Assembly (NCBI GenBank): GCA_035283685.1
Contig: DATETJ010000002.1
Coordinates: 485,362 to 549,361, forward strand
Source of the DNA: Candidatus Bathyarchaeia archaeon
GTDB lineage: Archaea > Thermoproteota > Bathyarchaeia > Bathyarchaeales > Bathyarchaeaceae
Length of the DNA stretch: 64,000 bases
Direction: 5' to 3'
Part shown: positions 21,930 to 30,640 of the stretch, piece after piece
Numbering within the stretch: position 1 is the stretch's first letter
Layout: each line of letters starts with the position of its first letter
Notes under the pieces: generated by a model
Database searches by the model: none
The model's input: the letters and a program-made list of their open reading frames with translations, nothing else
Told to the model about the DNA's origin: nothing
Made by a program: the position numbers and the translations under genes

Positions 21930-22820
21930 TTGATAGTCGCATGCATCCCAGCACACAACGAAGAGAAAACAATAGCCCGCGTCATCTTAGAGGCGCAAAA
22001 ATATGTCTCCTCGGTAATTGTATGCGATGATGGCTCAACCGATTTAACCGGCACTATTGCCCACAGGCTAGGCGCTCTGGTTATTCATCATGAAGAAAAC
22101 CTAGGCTACGGAGCTGCTTTGCGCAGTCTATTTAAGAAAGCTAAGGAAATGGAAGCCGATGTAGTGTTAACCCTTGATGCAGACGGTCAACACGATCCCG
22201 GCGAAATCCCAAATTTAATCGAGCCCGTCTTGGAGCATAAAGCTGACATAGTGTTCGGTTCACGATTCCTCCAAAAACACAATCGCGTTCCAACATATCG
22301 ACGCTTCGGCATAAAACTGTTGACCAAAATGAGCAACGGGTCACTCAAGAACGGTGTCTCCGATGCGCAATGCGGCTTCAGAGTGTACAACAAAGCCGCA
22401 ATTCAAAAACTCGAACTATCCGAGGAAGGCATGGGAATTAGCGCAGAAATACTTCGGAAAGCCAAACAACTAGACTTGAGAATCGCAGAAGTGCCAGTGC
22501 AAGTAAACTACAAGACCGTGGAATCCTCAAGCCAGAATCCAGTTAGTCATGGTCTGGGCGTTCTGTCAACAATTATTCGGCTAGTTGTTGAAGAAAGACC
22601 TCTTTTGTGCCTGGGCGTTCCTGGCGCTATCCTTCTAGCTATTGGAGTAGGCTTCGGGATCTGGACGCTCCAGCTGTTCACCATTGAAAGGCGTATAGTT
22701 ACAAACGTGGCATTGGCTTCAATTTCTTTCGCCCTTGTGGGGATATTCACCTTGTTTACAGCCATAACACTGTACGCCATCGCGAGACTATTCCAAAAGC
22801 AAGCTGCTCAACGTTCTTGA
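21930..22820 (+). CDS. GT2 glycosyltransferase, polyprenyl-phosphate sugar transferase type
   Basis: A 296-residue DPM1/GtrB-like enzyme. The GT-A domain shows I-P-A-H-N-E-E near the N-terminus, VVCDDGSTD-like V-I-V-C-D-D-G-S-T-D, and the acceptor motif T-L-D-A-D-G-Q-H-D-P near 84-93. After the catalytic domain (about 1-215) come two membrane helices (about 225-290). Such proteins move a sugar from a nucleotide donor to dolichyl or polyprenyl phosphate on the inner membrane face, supplying GT-C enzymes outside. TTG 21930 follows AGGAGAG. The GT-C-like protein at 33038 could be its client. Confidence 0.85.
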   Translation: MIVACIPAHNEEKTIARVILEAQKYVSSVIVCDDGSTDLTGTIAHRLGALVIHHEENLGYGAALRSLFKKAKEMEADVVLTLDADGQHDPGEIPNLIEPVLEHKADIVFGSRFLQKHNRVPTYRRFGIKLLTKMSNGSLKNGVSDAQCGFRVYNKAAIQKLELSEEGMGISAEILRKAKQLDLRIAEVPVQVNYKTVESSSQNPVSHGLGVLSTIIRLVVEERPLLCLGVPGAILLAIGVGFGIWTLQLFTIERRIVTNVALASISFALVGIFTLFTAITLYAIARLFQKQAAQRS

Positions 22821-22851
22821 GTAAAGGTCGCGCACACAAGGATTATCATAA

Positions 22852-23694
22852 TTGGCGACAATGCTGAACATTCTGACAATCGATCTGGAAGAATTACACC
22901 ACGCGGAATATGTCAGAGCAAAGTCCTTTGAGCGCAAAGATGACAATTCGAAAAACGACCTCGAAAGAACCTTAACCCTACTTCGAAAACACAACGTACA
23001 AGCAACTTTTTTTGTTGTTGGCGAACTAGTGGAAAAACACCCGGAGCTCCTTTCTTCGATAAGAGAGGATGATCATGAAGTGGCTTTTCACGCGTTTTAC
23101 CACGAACCGATGTGGCAGAAATCTGCTGAAACCTTTAGACTTGAAATTGACAAGTTCAACAAGATCACAGGCGAGCCGAGCCTAGGCTTCCGTGCGCCAT
23201 CTTTCTCCGTCGACGAAAGGACCATATGGGTTCTAGACGTGCTCGAAGAGGCAGGGTTCAAATATGATTCGAGCATTTTCCCTGCGAGAACTCCCCTTTA
23301 TGGTGTCACTAACGCTCCATTGAAGCCCTACAAACCAAGCCATGAAAAAGTAAATGTTGAAGACAATGACGCGGAGTTATGGGAATTCCCCCTCCACGTG
23401 CATAAGTTGGCCTTTCTACGATTTCCAATGGCGGGAGGCTTCTATCTCCGTTTTCTACCCACGTGGCTCATGGCTAGATCTGTAGGAAAGGCAAACGATG
23501 ACGGCCGCCCTGCTGTGATATACGCTCACACATGGGAACTCAATCCAGAGACTCCGAAGCTTAATCTTGGACTGTACAGGTCATTTGTAACCTTTCACAA
23601 TTTGAAAAAAACCGTGTCAAGACTAGATCGACTGCTGTCCAAGTTCAAGTTCTCCAGCGTGGAAAACTACATGAATAAAGTGGGACTACTCTGA
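22852..23694 (+). CDS. Polysaccharide deacetylase (NodB-like), exosortase-locus type
   Basis: A 280-residue CE4-fold protein: I-L-T-I-D-L-E-E near the start (first metal/catalytic aspartate), A-T-F-F-V-V-G, D-H-E-V-A-F-H-A-F-Y-H-E-P with two histidines for metal, G-F-R-A-P-S-F-S and the late Y-A-H-T-W-E-L-N motif. The D-L-E-E start and W-E-L block are typical of the subfamily found in bacterial PEP-CTERM/exosortase EPS loci. It would remove N-acetyl groups from the surface glycan or a precursor. There is no signal peptide, so it may act inside. Its stop overlaps the next ATG by one base. Confidence 0.85.
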   Translation: MATMLNILTIDLEELHHAEYVRAKSFERKDDNSKNDLERTLTLLRKHNVQATFFVVGELVEKHPELLSSIREDDHEVAFHAFYHEPMWQKSAETFRLEIDKFNKITGEPSLGFRAPSFSVDERTIWVLDVLEEAGFKYDSSIFPARTPLYGVTNAPLKPYKPSHEKVNVEDNDAELWEFPLHVHKLAFLRFPMAGGFYLRFLPTWLMARSVGKANDDGRPAVIYAHTWELNPETPKLNLGLYRSFVTFHNLKKTVSRLDRLLSKFKFSSVENYMNKVGLL

Positions 23695-24329
23695 TGGGAT
23701 ATTCAGAGAAAGATTACTGGGACCAGGCGGCCCAAGAGTTCGATTCGTTCTACAGTGAAGAGAAAGCCGCGTTGAAGAGGACGATTGACAAGATTTTCCG
23801 CAAAGCCATGACTGAAAGATTCCATCTCACGCTTGAAGAATGCAAAAACGTAAAGGGAAAACAGATAGTCGACGTAGGCTGCGGAAGCGGCCGATTAGCT
23901 GTGGAACTGGCAAAAAGAGGTGCCTATGTAACCGGCATCGACTTCTCCCAGAAAATGATCGACATGGCAAAAACAATGGCTGAGGAAGCAGGGGTACAAG
24001 GCAACTGTACATTCATACGGGACGATTATGCAGACCACGTTTTCAAACAGAAATTTGACATCTCGATCGCCTTAGGATTCTTTGACTACACCAAAGATCC
24101 CGCTTTTTTTGTCAAGAAAATGAGATCGATGACCACAGGGAAATGCATAACATCCTTTCCAGCAAAGCTTGCATTTCAAGTTCCACTTCGAATGATCTGG
24201 TTGCGCTGCAGAAACTGCCCGGTTTATTTCTACACCAAAAACCAGCTAAAACGTCTTTTTGCTCCACACTTTTCACACTATAAAATAAAGAACATTAGCG
24301 CTGTGTACTTCTGCGTGGCTTCTGTCTAG
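23694..24329 (+). CDS. Class I SAM-dependent methyltransferase
   Basis: A 211-residue methyltransferase. Motif I is V-D-V-G-C-G-S-G-R-L (about 60-69), followed by V-T-G-I-D-F-S-Q-K-M-I-D-M-A for motif II and the D-I-S-I-A-L-G-F-F-D-Y strand. The C-terminal part (F-P-A-K-L-A-F-Q-V-P-L-R) resembles enzymes acting on lipids or sugars in cell-envelope loci. The substrate is unknown; methylation of a glycan sugar is plausible from its place between a deacetylase and a GT4 gene. Start ATG 23694 overlaps the upstream stop, so the genes are translationally coupled. Confidence 0.8.
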   Translation: MGYSEKDYWDQAAQEFDSFYSEEKAALKRTIDKIFRKAMTERFHLTLEECKNVKGKQIVDVGCGSGRLAVELAKRGAYVTGIDFSQKMIDMAKTMAEEAGVQGNCTFIRDDYADHVFKQKFDISIALGFFDYTKDPAFFVKKMRSMTTGKCITSFPAKLAFQVPLRMIWLRCRNCPVYFYTKNQLKRLFAPHFSHYKIKNISAVYFCVASV

Positions 24330-24341
24330 TCAGACTGGGCA

Positions 24342-25487
24342 ATGGTATCCAGTTTGAACGTTTTGTTGGCAGCTGAATACTACCTAGCAAACCCTGATTT
24401 TGTGAGGTTAGGAGAAGAGCTTGCCCTGAGAAACCACAACGTGACTGTTGCGTCGTCCCTAAGACCGGTGGATCGTTTTCCATCAAAGACTAATGTTAAA
24501 CTATCCGAAATCAACCCTATAATTTCAATCTACAGAATCCCCCACACACTATCATTTCCCGTAAGCAAAATCTGCAGAACAGCCAAAGCTCACAACAGCG
24601 ACGTGATTCATGCCATAAACGATCACTCCACGAATGTAGCTACTGCCGCCTTAGTTGCTGTCGCTACAAGGAGACCATTTGTGTACACAATTCAAGGCCC
24701 AGGCACACGAACTGGGAATCCACTAGTGGACACCGTTGTCTCGACTTATGATCTGACCTTTGAACGATGGATGGCTAAACAAGCTAGGAAGGTTATTTTG
24801 CTCTCAGGCGGCTTGTTCTCAACTGTGGAGAAGTTAAGGGTTAGGAAGGAAAAGGTCGCCGTTGTTCCCTCGGGCATTGATTCCACGATCTACGATCGTG
24901 AGCGTTCTGAAGTGAAAAAAGAGGCAACAAAGCTAAGGAACGAATTGGAAATCGGAGATGAAGTGGTTATAGGCTTCGCTGGAAGACTGGTTCCAGCCAA
25001 AGGCTTGACTTACCTTTTCTCAGCTGTCAAGCAAATCGAAGACAAGCATCCCAATATCGTACTTCTCATCGTTGGAGACGGCGCTCAGAGAAACGAATTG
25101 GAAGCATTAGCTAAGGGCATGAAGATAAGAACCATTTTTGCAGGTTGGCAGCGCAACATACTGCCCTTCTATGCTTTGATGGATATCTTTGTTTTGCCTT
25201 CTCTGTATGAAGGACTGCCAAATGTGGTTCTTGAAGCTATGGCCATGAAAACAGCTGTGGTGGCAACTGACGTGGGAGGTAACCCGGATGTTCTCGCTAA
25301 TGACGAAAACGGATTCCTTGTACCCGTGAAGAATGTTCCAAAGCTTGCTTCGGCTTTAGCGACACTTGTGGAGGATGAGGCTTTGCGTGAGAGAATGGGC
25401 ATCACGAATAGGCAAAAGGTCGAGAGCGATTTTCAGTGGAGCCGCACGGTTGAGAAGATTGAAAAGATTTATTATGAAGTCGTCTAA
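24342..25487 (+). CDS. GT4-family glycosyltransferase
   Basis: A 381-residue GT-B enzyme. The C-terminal half shows I-G-F-A-G-R-L-V-P-A-K-G, L-L-I-V-G-D-G-A-Q-R-N-E-L, and the E-x7-E motif in Y-E-G-L-P-N-V-V-L-E-A-M-A, all standard for GT4. The N-terminal half binds the acceptor. No membrane helix is present, so it acts at the inner face on a lipid-linked glycan. It lies 12 bases after the methyltransferase gene and ahead of the DegT gene, in the same operon-like run. Confidence 0.9.
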   Translation: MVSSLNVLLAAEYYLANPDFVRLGEELALRNHNVTVASSLRPVDRFPSKTNVKLSEINPIISIYRIPHTLSFPVSKICRTAKAHNSDVIHAINDHSTNVATAALVAVATRRPFVYTIQGPGTRTGNPLVDTVVSTYDLTFERWMAKQARKVILLSGGLFSTVEKLRVRKEKVAVVPSGIDSTIYDRERSEVKKEATKLRNELEIGDEVVIGFAGRLVPAKGLTYLFSAVKQIEDKHPNIVLLIVGDGAQRNELEALAKGMKIRTIFAGWQRNILPFYALMDIFVLPSLYEGLPNVVLEAMAMKTAVVATDVGGNPDVLANDENGFLVPVKNVPKLASALATLVEDEALRERMGITNRQKVESDFQWSRTVEKIEKIYYEVV

Positions 25488-25536
25488 TGTCTCTGAACAA
25501 AAGATTCTTTGATCTTTAAGTAAAGAGGAAGAATCG

Positions 25537-26673
25537 ATGAGCCGTAAGGAGATTCCGCCAGTCAAACCGTATTTCCCGCCTGAAGACGTCCAGACCATCC
25601 AGAAAGACGTTGAGAAAATCTTGAACTCGGGAATGCTGACTCTCGGCGAATATACAAGGCGTTTTGAGGAAGAATACGCCAAACTGTGCGGGACCAAGCA
25701 TGCCGTCGCTGTGAACTCAGGAACCTCTGCCCTTGAGATTGTTTTGCGTGCGTTGGGTCTAAAACCAAGCGACGAGGTTTTGGTTCCAACTAATACATTT
25801 AGCGCCACTGCAGCTGTTGTTGTCATCGTTGGTGGGAAACCTGTTTTTACGGACATTAGTGCAGAGTCGCTTTGCATAGATGCTGAAAGTGTGCAAAAGA
25901 ATCTGACAAACAAAACGAAGGCAGTGATTGCGGTACACATTGGCGGATTAGTCTGTCCAGATATCAAAGCAATTCGAGAAATATGCGAAGATCACAAGAT
26001 CTTATTGGTAGAAGATGCGGCTCACGCGCAAGGCAGCTTATTGGAGAGGAAGGCTGCAGGTTCATTTGGCAAAGCGGGCTGCTTTAGTTTCTATCCAACT
26101 AAGGTAATTACCACCGGCGAAGGCGGAATTATCACAACGGACAGCAGTGACTTGGCTCAAAAAGCAATGGTACTACGTGATCAGGGAAAAGAGAACTTCA
26201 GCAGCAACATCATAATTGAAATAGGCTACAATTGGAGAATGGACGAAATTAGCGCTGCTATCGGGTTAACGCAACTTCATCGCCTTCCCGACTTTATCAA
26301 ACGTCGAAACGGGATAGCGCATTATTTTGACAAGAATCTTGCGAATGCGGGTGGACTCAAGCCTTTGCGCATTCCCGAGAATGCGGTAAGCAATTACTAC
26401 AAGTACGTGGCTTTTGTCGCGCCTGAAATCCAGCGTGACATGTTTAAGCAAAGGCTGCGGGAGAAAGGCGTGAGGCCCAGCGGTGAGGTGTATTGGCCAC
26501 CGTTGCACATGGAGCCGGTCTACAAGCGTTTGCTTGAGGTTAAGGAAGGCGACTTTCCAGTGGCTGAAGACCTGTGTGCGAGGATGGTTTGCTTGCCCAT
26601 GTATAGTCAGATGACGTTTGATGAAGCTGAATATGTAGTTGAAAAAGTCAAAGAGGTTTTGGCGGAAATTTGA
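25537..26673 (+). CDS. DegT/DnrJ/EryC1/StrS aminotransferase
   Basis: A 378-residue PLP enzyme. V-N-S-G-T-S-A-L-E near 65-73, V-E-D-A-A-H-A-Q-G (PLP aspartate) and F-Y-P-T-K-V-I-T-T-G-E-G-G with the Schiff-base lysine at about 189 are all present; the end P-M-Y-S-Q-M-T is also typical. Family members aminate keto-sugar nucleotides to give amino-deoxy sugars for glycans. With the epimerase gene directly after it and a GNAT gene further down, it may make an N-acylated amino sugar for the surface glycan. Confidence 0.9.
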   Translation: MSRKEIPPVKPYFPPEDVQTIQKDVEKILNSGMLTLGEYTRRFEEEYAKLCGTKHAVAVNSGTSALEIVLRALGLKPSDEVLVPTNTFSATAAVVVIVGGKPVFTDISAESLCIDAESVQKNLTNKTKAVIAVHIGGLVCPDIKAIREICEDHKILLVEDAAHAQGSLLERKAAGSFGKAGCFSFYPTKVITTGEGGIITTDSSDLAQKAMVLRDQGKENFSSNIIIEIGYNWRMDEISAAIGLTQLHRLPDFIKRRNGIAHYFDKNLANAGGLKPLRIPENAVSNYYKYVAFVAPEIQRDMFKQRLREKGVRPSGEVYWPPLHMEPVYKRLLEVKEGDFPVAEDLCARMVCLPMYSQMTFDEAEYVVEKVKEVLAEI

Positions 26674-26697
26674 TGTGCACAAGGAGACATTGCTAGT

Positions 26698-27597
26698 TTG
26701 CGAGTTCTTGTAACTGGCGGTTCGGGTTTCATCGGCAGTCACGTAGTTGACAAATTAGTTGAGAACGGCTACGAAGTGCGCGTGTTTGACAGGGTTAAGC
26801 CTCTTCGCGAAGACGTGCAGTGGTTTAACGGTGACCTTCTCAACGAGAAAGATGTGCTGGAAGCCTGCAAAGACATAGAGGCTATCTACCATTTAGCCGC
26901 CATTGCAGACGTTAACGTGGCGCTGTCACATTTCGACGTATGTCTGATGGTTAACGAAATGGGCACGATGAATTTTCTGAAGTCGGCGACCGCTGAAGAA
27001 GTTGAACGAATAGTCCTAGCCTCTACCTCATGGGTTTATGGAAAAACCAAAGGCGTAGTTACAGAAGAAACGCCGATTCCCTTTCCCGACCACATTTACA
27101 CAAAGACAAAAATTGGGCAAGAGCACCTGCTGTTTTCATGGCATAAGCACCACGGCTTACCTTACACGATCTTAAGGTTTGACATTCCGTATGGACCCCG
27201 TATGAGGTCTAATATGGCAATTTCCATCTTTGTCCGAAGGGCACTGCGGAAGGAGCCAATCACCATTTTTGGTGATGGCAGACAGGGACGCTGCTGGATT
27301 TATGTTGAAGATTTGGCCGAGGGCAATGTTGCTGCATTGGCTGAAGGCGGCAAGAACCAGATTATCAATCTCGCTGGTCCTGAGTTCATAACAATGAATC
27401 AAATCGCTGACGCTCTGAAAGAGATTTTTGGCGACATTCCACTAAAGTACGAGCCTGCCCGTCCGCATGATTTTGAGGGTTCGATTACTAATATTGAGAG
27501 GGCTAGGGCACTACTCAAGTGGACACCGAAGACACCGTTTAGTGAAGGATTACGCAAGTACGTCGAACATGTTAAGAGTATCCCCACAGAGAGATAA
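26698..27597 (+). CDS. NAD-dependent sugar epimerase/dehydratase (extended SDR)
   Basis: A 299-residue extended SDR. The nucleotide motif V-T-G-G-S-G-F-I-G-S-H is at the N-terminus, with Y-H-L-A-A near 65, S-T-S-W-V-Y-G for the catalytic serine region and Y134-x-x-x-K138. The later P-Y-G-P-R and G-D-G-R-Q-G-R-C-W-I-Y-V-E-D-L motifs mark the UDP-glucose 4-epimerase or GDP-mannose dehydratase branch. It changes an NDP-sugar for the downstream transferases. TTG 26698 follows AAGGAGA. The short gap to 27719 holds no gene. Confidence 0.85.
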   Translation: MRVLVTGGSGFIGSHVVDKLVENGYEVRVFDRVKPLREDVQWFNGDLLNEKDVLEACKDIEAIYHLAAIADVNVALSHFDVCLMVNEMGTMNFLKSATAEEVERIVLASTSWVYGKTKGVVTEETPIPFPDHIYTKTKIGQEHLLFSWHKHHGLPYTILRFDIPYGPRMRSNMAISIFVRRALRKEPITIFGDGRQGRCWIYVEDLAEGNVAALAEGGKNQIINLAGPEFITMNQIADALKEIFGDIPLKYEPARPHDFEGSITNIERARALLKWTPKTPFSEGLRKYVEHVKSIPTER

Positions 27598-27719
27598 CAA
27601 GCTCTTATGCGCACTCCTCCCCTCTTCCTCAAAAGAGGCCGCAAGAAGCGAGAGCACGTTTGCCTCCTTCGGACACTGAAGTCAAGAGATAATGCCAAAA
27701 TCCTAGGAGACGGAGTTTA

Positions 27720-28448
27720 TTGAGTGAAAAAAACAAGAGAGCAAAGAGATGGAAAGAAGCTCAAGAGAGCGAGTTCAAATTTTACTCGCACATCAAAAAG
27801 GAAGAGAAATTTTCAAAAGATTTTAGCTACTCCCCGAATGCCTTGAACTACAAATTTGAACGATGGGGAATCAGAGATTTTGATGGAAATACAATACTGG
27901 AGGTGGGGTGCAACGTCTTTGGGCCACTTCACTACATTCGTGGCAAAGGAACTTTCAAAGTGGGTATCGACCCTTTGCTAGGGACACTGTATGAGGAAGT
28001 TGCGGCGAAAGACATTTTCTATATCAGGGGCGTCGGTGAGAACCTGCCGTTTGGCGATGAAGAATTCGATGTGGTACTATGCCACAATGTGCTTGACCAT
28101 GTGAATAACCCTAGGAAAGCTGTTGAGGAAATTCACAGAGTTCTAAAACCGCGGGGGGCATTCCTGCTTTGTGTAAATACCCACCCTAATATTATTCGAA
28201 TGTTTAGTCCTGTCTTAAACAGTCTCGATAAGGAGCACCCTTATCATTTGGGTTCAGGTCAGATCCAGAACATTGTCAGATCGCACCGCTTCAACATCAA
28301 CAAATTTGTCACGGTTAAAGGATTTGATACATCTGAGCCAAAATATGGCCTGCTGAAACGATTGCTGAAATCCTTTAAGTTGAAGCCCTTTTTTGCGTTC
28401 TTCTTGATAAGTACACTATACATCACAGCAACGAAGTCAAAAGAATGA
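27720..28448 (+). CDS. SAM-dependent methyltransferase
   Basis: A 242-residue methyltransferase. Motif I is modified, L-E-V-G-C-N-V-F-G-P-L, where most enzymes have G-x-G; motif II is V-G-I-D-P-L, then G-E-N-L-P-F-G-D-E-E-F-D-V-V-L-C-H-N-V-L-D-H-V and R-V-L-K-P-R-G-A-F-L-L, which are classic methyltransferase 11 features. A hydrophobic C-terminus (P-F-F-A-F-F-L-I) may contact the membrane. It probably methylates a glycan sugar or lipid carrier. TTG 27720 follows GGAG. Confidence 0.8.
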   Translation: MSEKNKRAKRWKEAQESEFKFYSHIKKEEKFSKDFSYSPNALNYKFERWGIRDFDGNTILEVGCNVFGPLHYIRGKGTFKVGIDPLLGTLYEEVAAKDIFYIRGVGENLPFGDEEFDVVLCHNVLDHVNNPRKAVEEIHRVLKPRGAFLLCVNTHPNIIRMFSPVLNSLDKEHPYHLGSGQIQNIVRSHRFNINKFVTVKGFDTSEPKYGLLKRLLKSFKLKPFFAFFLISTLYITATKSKE

Positions 28449-28500
28449 AACGCTTCCATGCTTCGCCTGTACAGCTTTCCATGAGAAGACGTGATTAATA

Positions 28501-29601
28501 GTGAAGACAAGATTCTGCTTCGTCACTGAAGCTGACCTTGACAGAAAGGGAGTAGGTGGAGTCATAACTGATCAACAAATGTTAAGGTGTCTGAGAAAGT
28601 CCGGCGATGTCGATGTAATCTACCTCAAGAGAATAAGACTAAGATCTACTTTCTTAGCTCTCATTGTCTTCTTCTTTCAGATTCTAAAAAGCTTCTCCAA
28701 ACCCTACCATGCATACTTTTCAAGAGGCTTGATCACGTCTTTTTTCCTAGTTTCGCTAAACTCATTTACTTTGAGAAGCAGAAAAATTGTGCACAGGGCG
28801 TTATCTGTTCCTTTAGGTTCCCGAGAGGTAAGGTTCTTGAGGTATGGAAGAATGGAATCTCTTCTTAGGCATACCCTGTTTGTTTTTCTTGAACGCATAG
28901 TGTACTCCAGGGTTGATATCGTAACTGTTGCGGCTGACATGTATAGACGAGAACTAATTAAGGCGGGTGTAGACGGAGAGAAAGTCTGTATAATGAACTT
29001 TACTGCGGGTGACGAGTTCTTCGATCAACCTCTCAAAGGCGATGCGAAGCCGGTATTCCGCTTCTGCTACGTGGGCGGCTTTCACCGTTACCAGGATCTG
29101 CAACCAATGCTTGAAGCCTTCGAAACATTCAGCAAAAAACGCAAAGATGTCGAGCTAGTTCTTGTGGGTGAAGGTCCACAAAGGCCTTTTCTTGAAAAAG
29201 AAGCAACAAAAAGAAGGTTAAGAAACAGTCTCAAATTTGCTGGAAAAATTTCTCACACATCTTTGCCTGATTTCCTGTCGAAAATCGATTGTTTTGTTTC
29301 GCTCACCCGCAAACCTGGCTTATCGATAAGCATAGTTGAAGCTGCTGCAGCAGGGAAGCCAATAATCGCATTTGCGCCTAAAAATAGTCTTAGTTATAGC
29401 AGCTATTTTACACACAAAAAGGAAATCTACTTAGTGCATTCTGTCTCCCCGGAGGAGATTGCTGATGCTATGACCCGATTGTATGAAGACTCAGATTTGA
29501 GAGGCACCTTAGGTCACGGGGCACGAAAGGTCGCAGAGCGGTACTTTAGCCAAGAAGTTGCACAAGTACAACTCGAGCAGCTTCTCCGGAAGGTTACATA
29601 A
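28501..29601 (+). CDS. GT4-like glycosyltransferase
   Basis: A 366-residue GT-B protein. The C-terminal domain has F-C-Y-V-G-G-F-H-R-Y-Q, L-V-L-V-G-E-G-P-Q-R-P-F-L and S-L-T-R-K-P-G-L-S-I-S-I-V-E-A-A-A-A-G-K-P, where the E-x7-E of GT4 is partly kept. A hydrophobic patch near 50-70 (F-L-A-L-I-V-F-F-F-Q-I-L) may tie it to the membrane. The acceptor and sugar are unknown. Start GTG 28501 directly follows TAATA; the ribosome site is weak. It belongs to the same run of genes. Confidence 0.8.
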   Translation: MKTRFCFVTEADLDRKGVGGVITDQQMLRCLRKSGDVDVIYLKRIRLRSTFLALIVFFFQILKSFSKPYHAYFSRGLITSFFLVSLNSFTLRSRKIVHRALSVPLGSREVRFLRYGRMESLLRHTLFVFLERIVYSRVDIVTVAADMYRRELIKAGVDGEKVCIMNFTAGDEFFDQPLKGDAKPVFRFCYVGGFHRYQDLQPMLEAFETFSKKRKDVELVLVGEGPQRPFLEKEATKRRLRNSLKFAGKISHTSLPDFLSKIDCFVSLTRKPGLSISIVEAAAAGKPIIAFAPKNSLSYSSYFTHKKEIYLVHSVSPEEIADAMTRLYEDSDLRGTLGHGARKVAERYFSQEVAQVQLEQLLRKVT

Positions 29602-29625
29602 AATTCCTCGCTGAGAGAGATAGGC

Positions 29626-30636
29626 TTGTTCGTCTTTCTGACCGAAGCCCGCATCAAAAGCTCTTCTGACAAAATCGTGGTTCGTCGCATTAGAACTTGT
29701 GATTTTGTTCGCTTAGCTGAGATTCTGAATACAGCGTTCCAAAGAGAAATAGCTATTGTGGGCTTGGAAACAAACAGATTAATGGACTTCAGGAAATACC
29801 ACACCTTCGTCGAAGTGCTCTATCCCATTTTTGATTTCTTTCATAGAGATTACTCAACAATTTTGGTTGCCTCCTTAAAGGACAAAGTTGTTGGCGAAGT
29901 ACATGTTGTTCCACTCGGAAAAAGAATATGGACTATAGACTCCTTAGCAGCAGACCCTAATCGCAGCGGAAAAGGCGTTGGATTCAGCCTGATCAAAGGC
30001 TCTGTCGAATACATAGCAAAGAAAGGCGGAAAAAGGGCACTTAGCTCCATTCGAACAGACAATATGCCTGCACTAAAAATAGCCCAGAAACTCGGATTTC
30101 AACCCTATCAAAAATCAACGATGCTCTTCCACAGCGTGAAAGCCTCATCGTCGACAGTTGGAACTTCCAAAGACGGGTCAATACGAAAGTTGAAGTCCAC
30201 TGACGCGCATAAAGTCTTCGAGATTTGCAAAGCTTCAAATCCAACGAGGGTATATGAGCGAGAGCTACAGCCCAAGGATTTTGAAATTCACTTGCTTAAC
30301 TCTCCGTCTGAGTGGATGCAAAACCGACTGACGCAAGTAAACTCTGAAAAGCTTGTGGTTGAGTCAAAAGGCGAAATCGTGGCATATGCTCACCTCACAT
30401 ACACATCACCAAACGAAGCCGCAAGAATAGATCCGCTCTGCATATCCCTAAGCTCCGATGTCCCCAAGATAGTGGACATGTTGTTGAGACATACCGCAGA
30501 TTTTCTTTCAGATAAAGGAATTACCACGTTAATCACAACCGTGAATGACGAATGCCAAGAGATGATCAAGGTTCTCGAGCAAAAAGGATTTCGAAAAGTC
30601 GCATCCTTCCATGAAATAGTCAAGAACTTGTATTAG
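29626..30636 (+). CDS. Tandem GNAT N-acetyltransferase
   Basis: A 336-residue protein built of two GNAT folds. The first (about 20-165) has I-D-S-L-A-A-D-P-N-R-S-G-K-G-V-G, where R-x-x-G-x-G is the acetyl-CoA loop, and L-K-I-A-Q-K-L-G-F. The second (about 185-336) keeps the fold (V-F-E-I-C-K-A, M-I-K-V-L-E-Q-K-G-F-R-K-V) but has a poor acetyl-CoA loop and may be structural. It could acylate an amino sugar made by the DegT enzyme. TTG 29626 is the likely start; the first ~18 residues are uncertain. Confidence 0.8.
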   Translation: MFVFLTEARIKSSSDKIVVRRIRTCDFVRLAEILNTAFQREIAIVGLETNRLMDFRKYHTFVEVLYPIFDFFHRDYSTILVASLKDKVVGEVHVVPLGKRIWTIDSLAADPNRSGKGVGFSLIKGSVEYIAKKGGKRALSSIRTDNMPALKIAQKLGFQPYQKSTMLFHSVKASSSTVGTSKDGSIRKLKSTDAHKVFEICKASNPTRVYERELQPKDFEIHLLNSPSEWMQNRLTQVNSEKLVVESKGEIVAYAHLTYTSPNEAARIDPLCISLSSDVPKIVDMLLRHTADFLSDKGITTLITTVNDECQEMIKVLEQKGFRKVASFHEIVKNLY

Positions 30637-30640
30637 AATC

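Noticed and set aside
25356-25967. 203-codon frame on the minus strand
   Set aside because: It is antisense to the GT4 and DegT genes, whose family motifs are intact on the plus strand.
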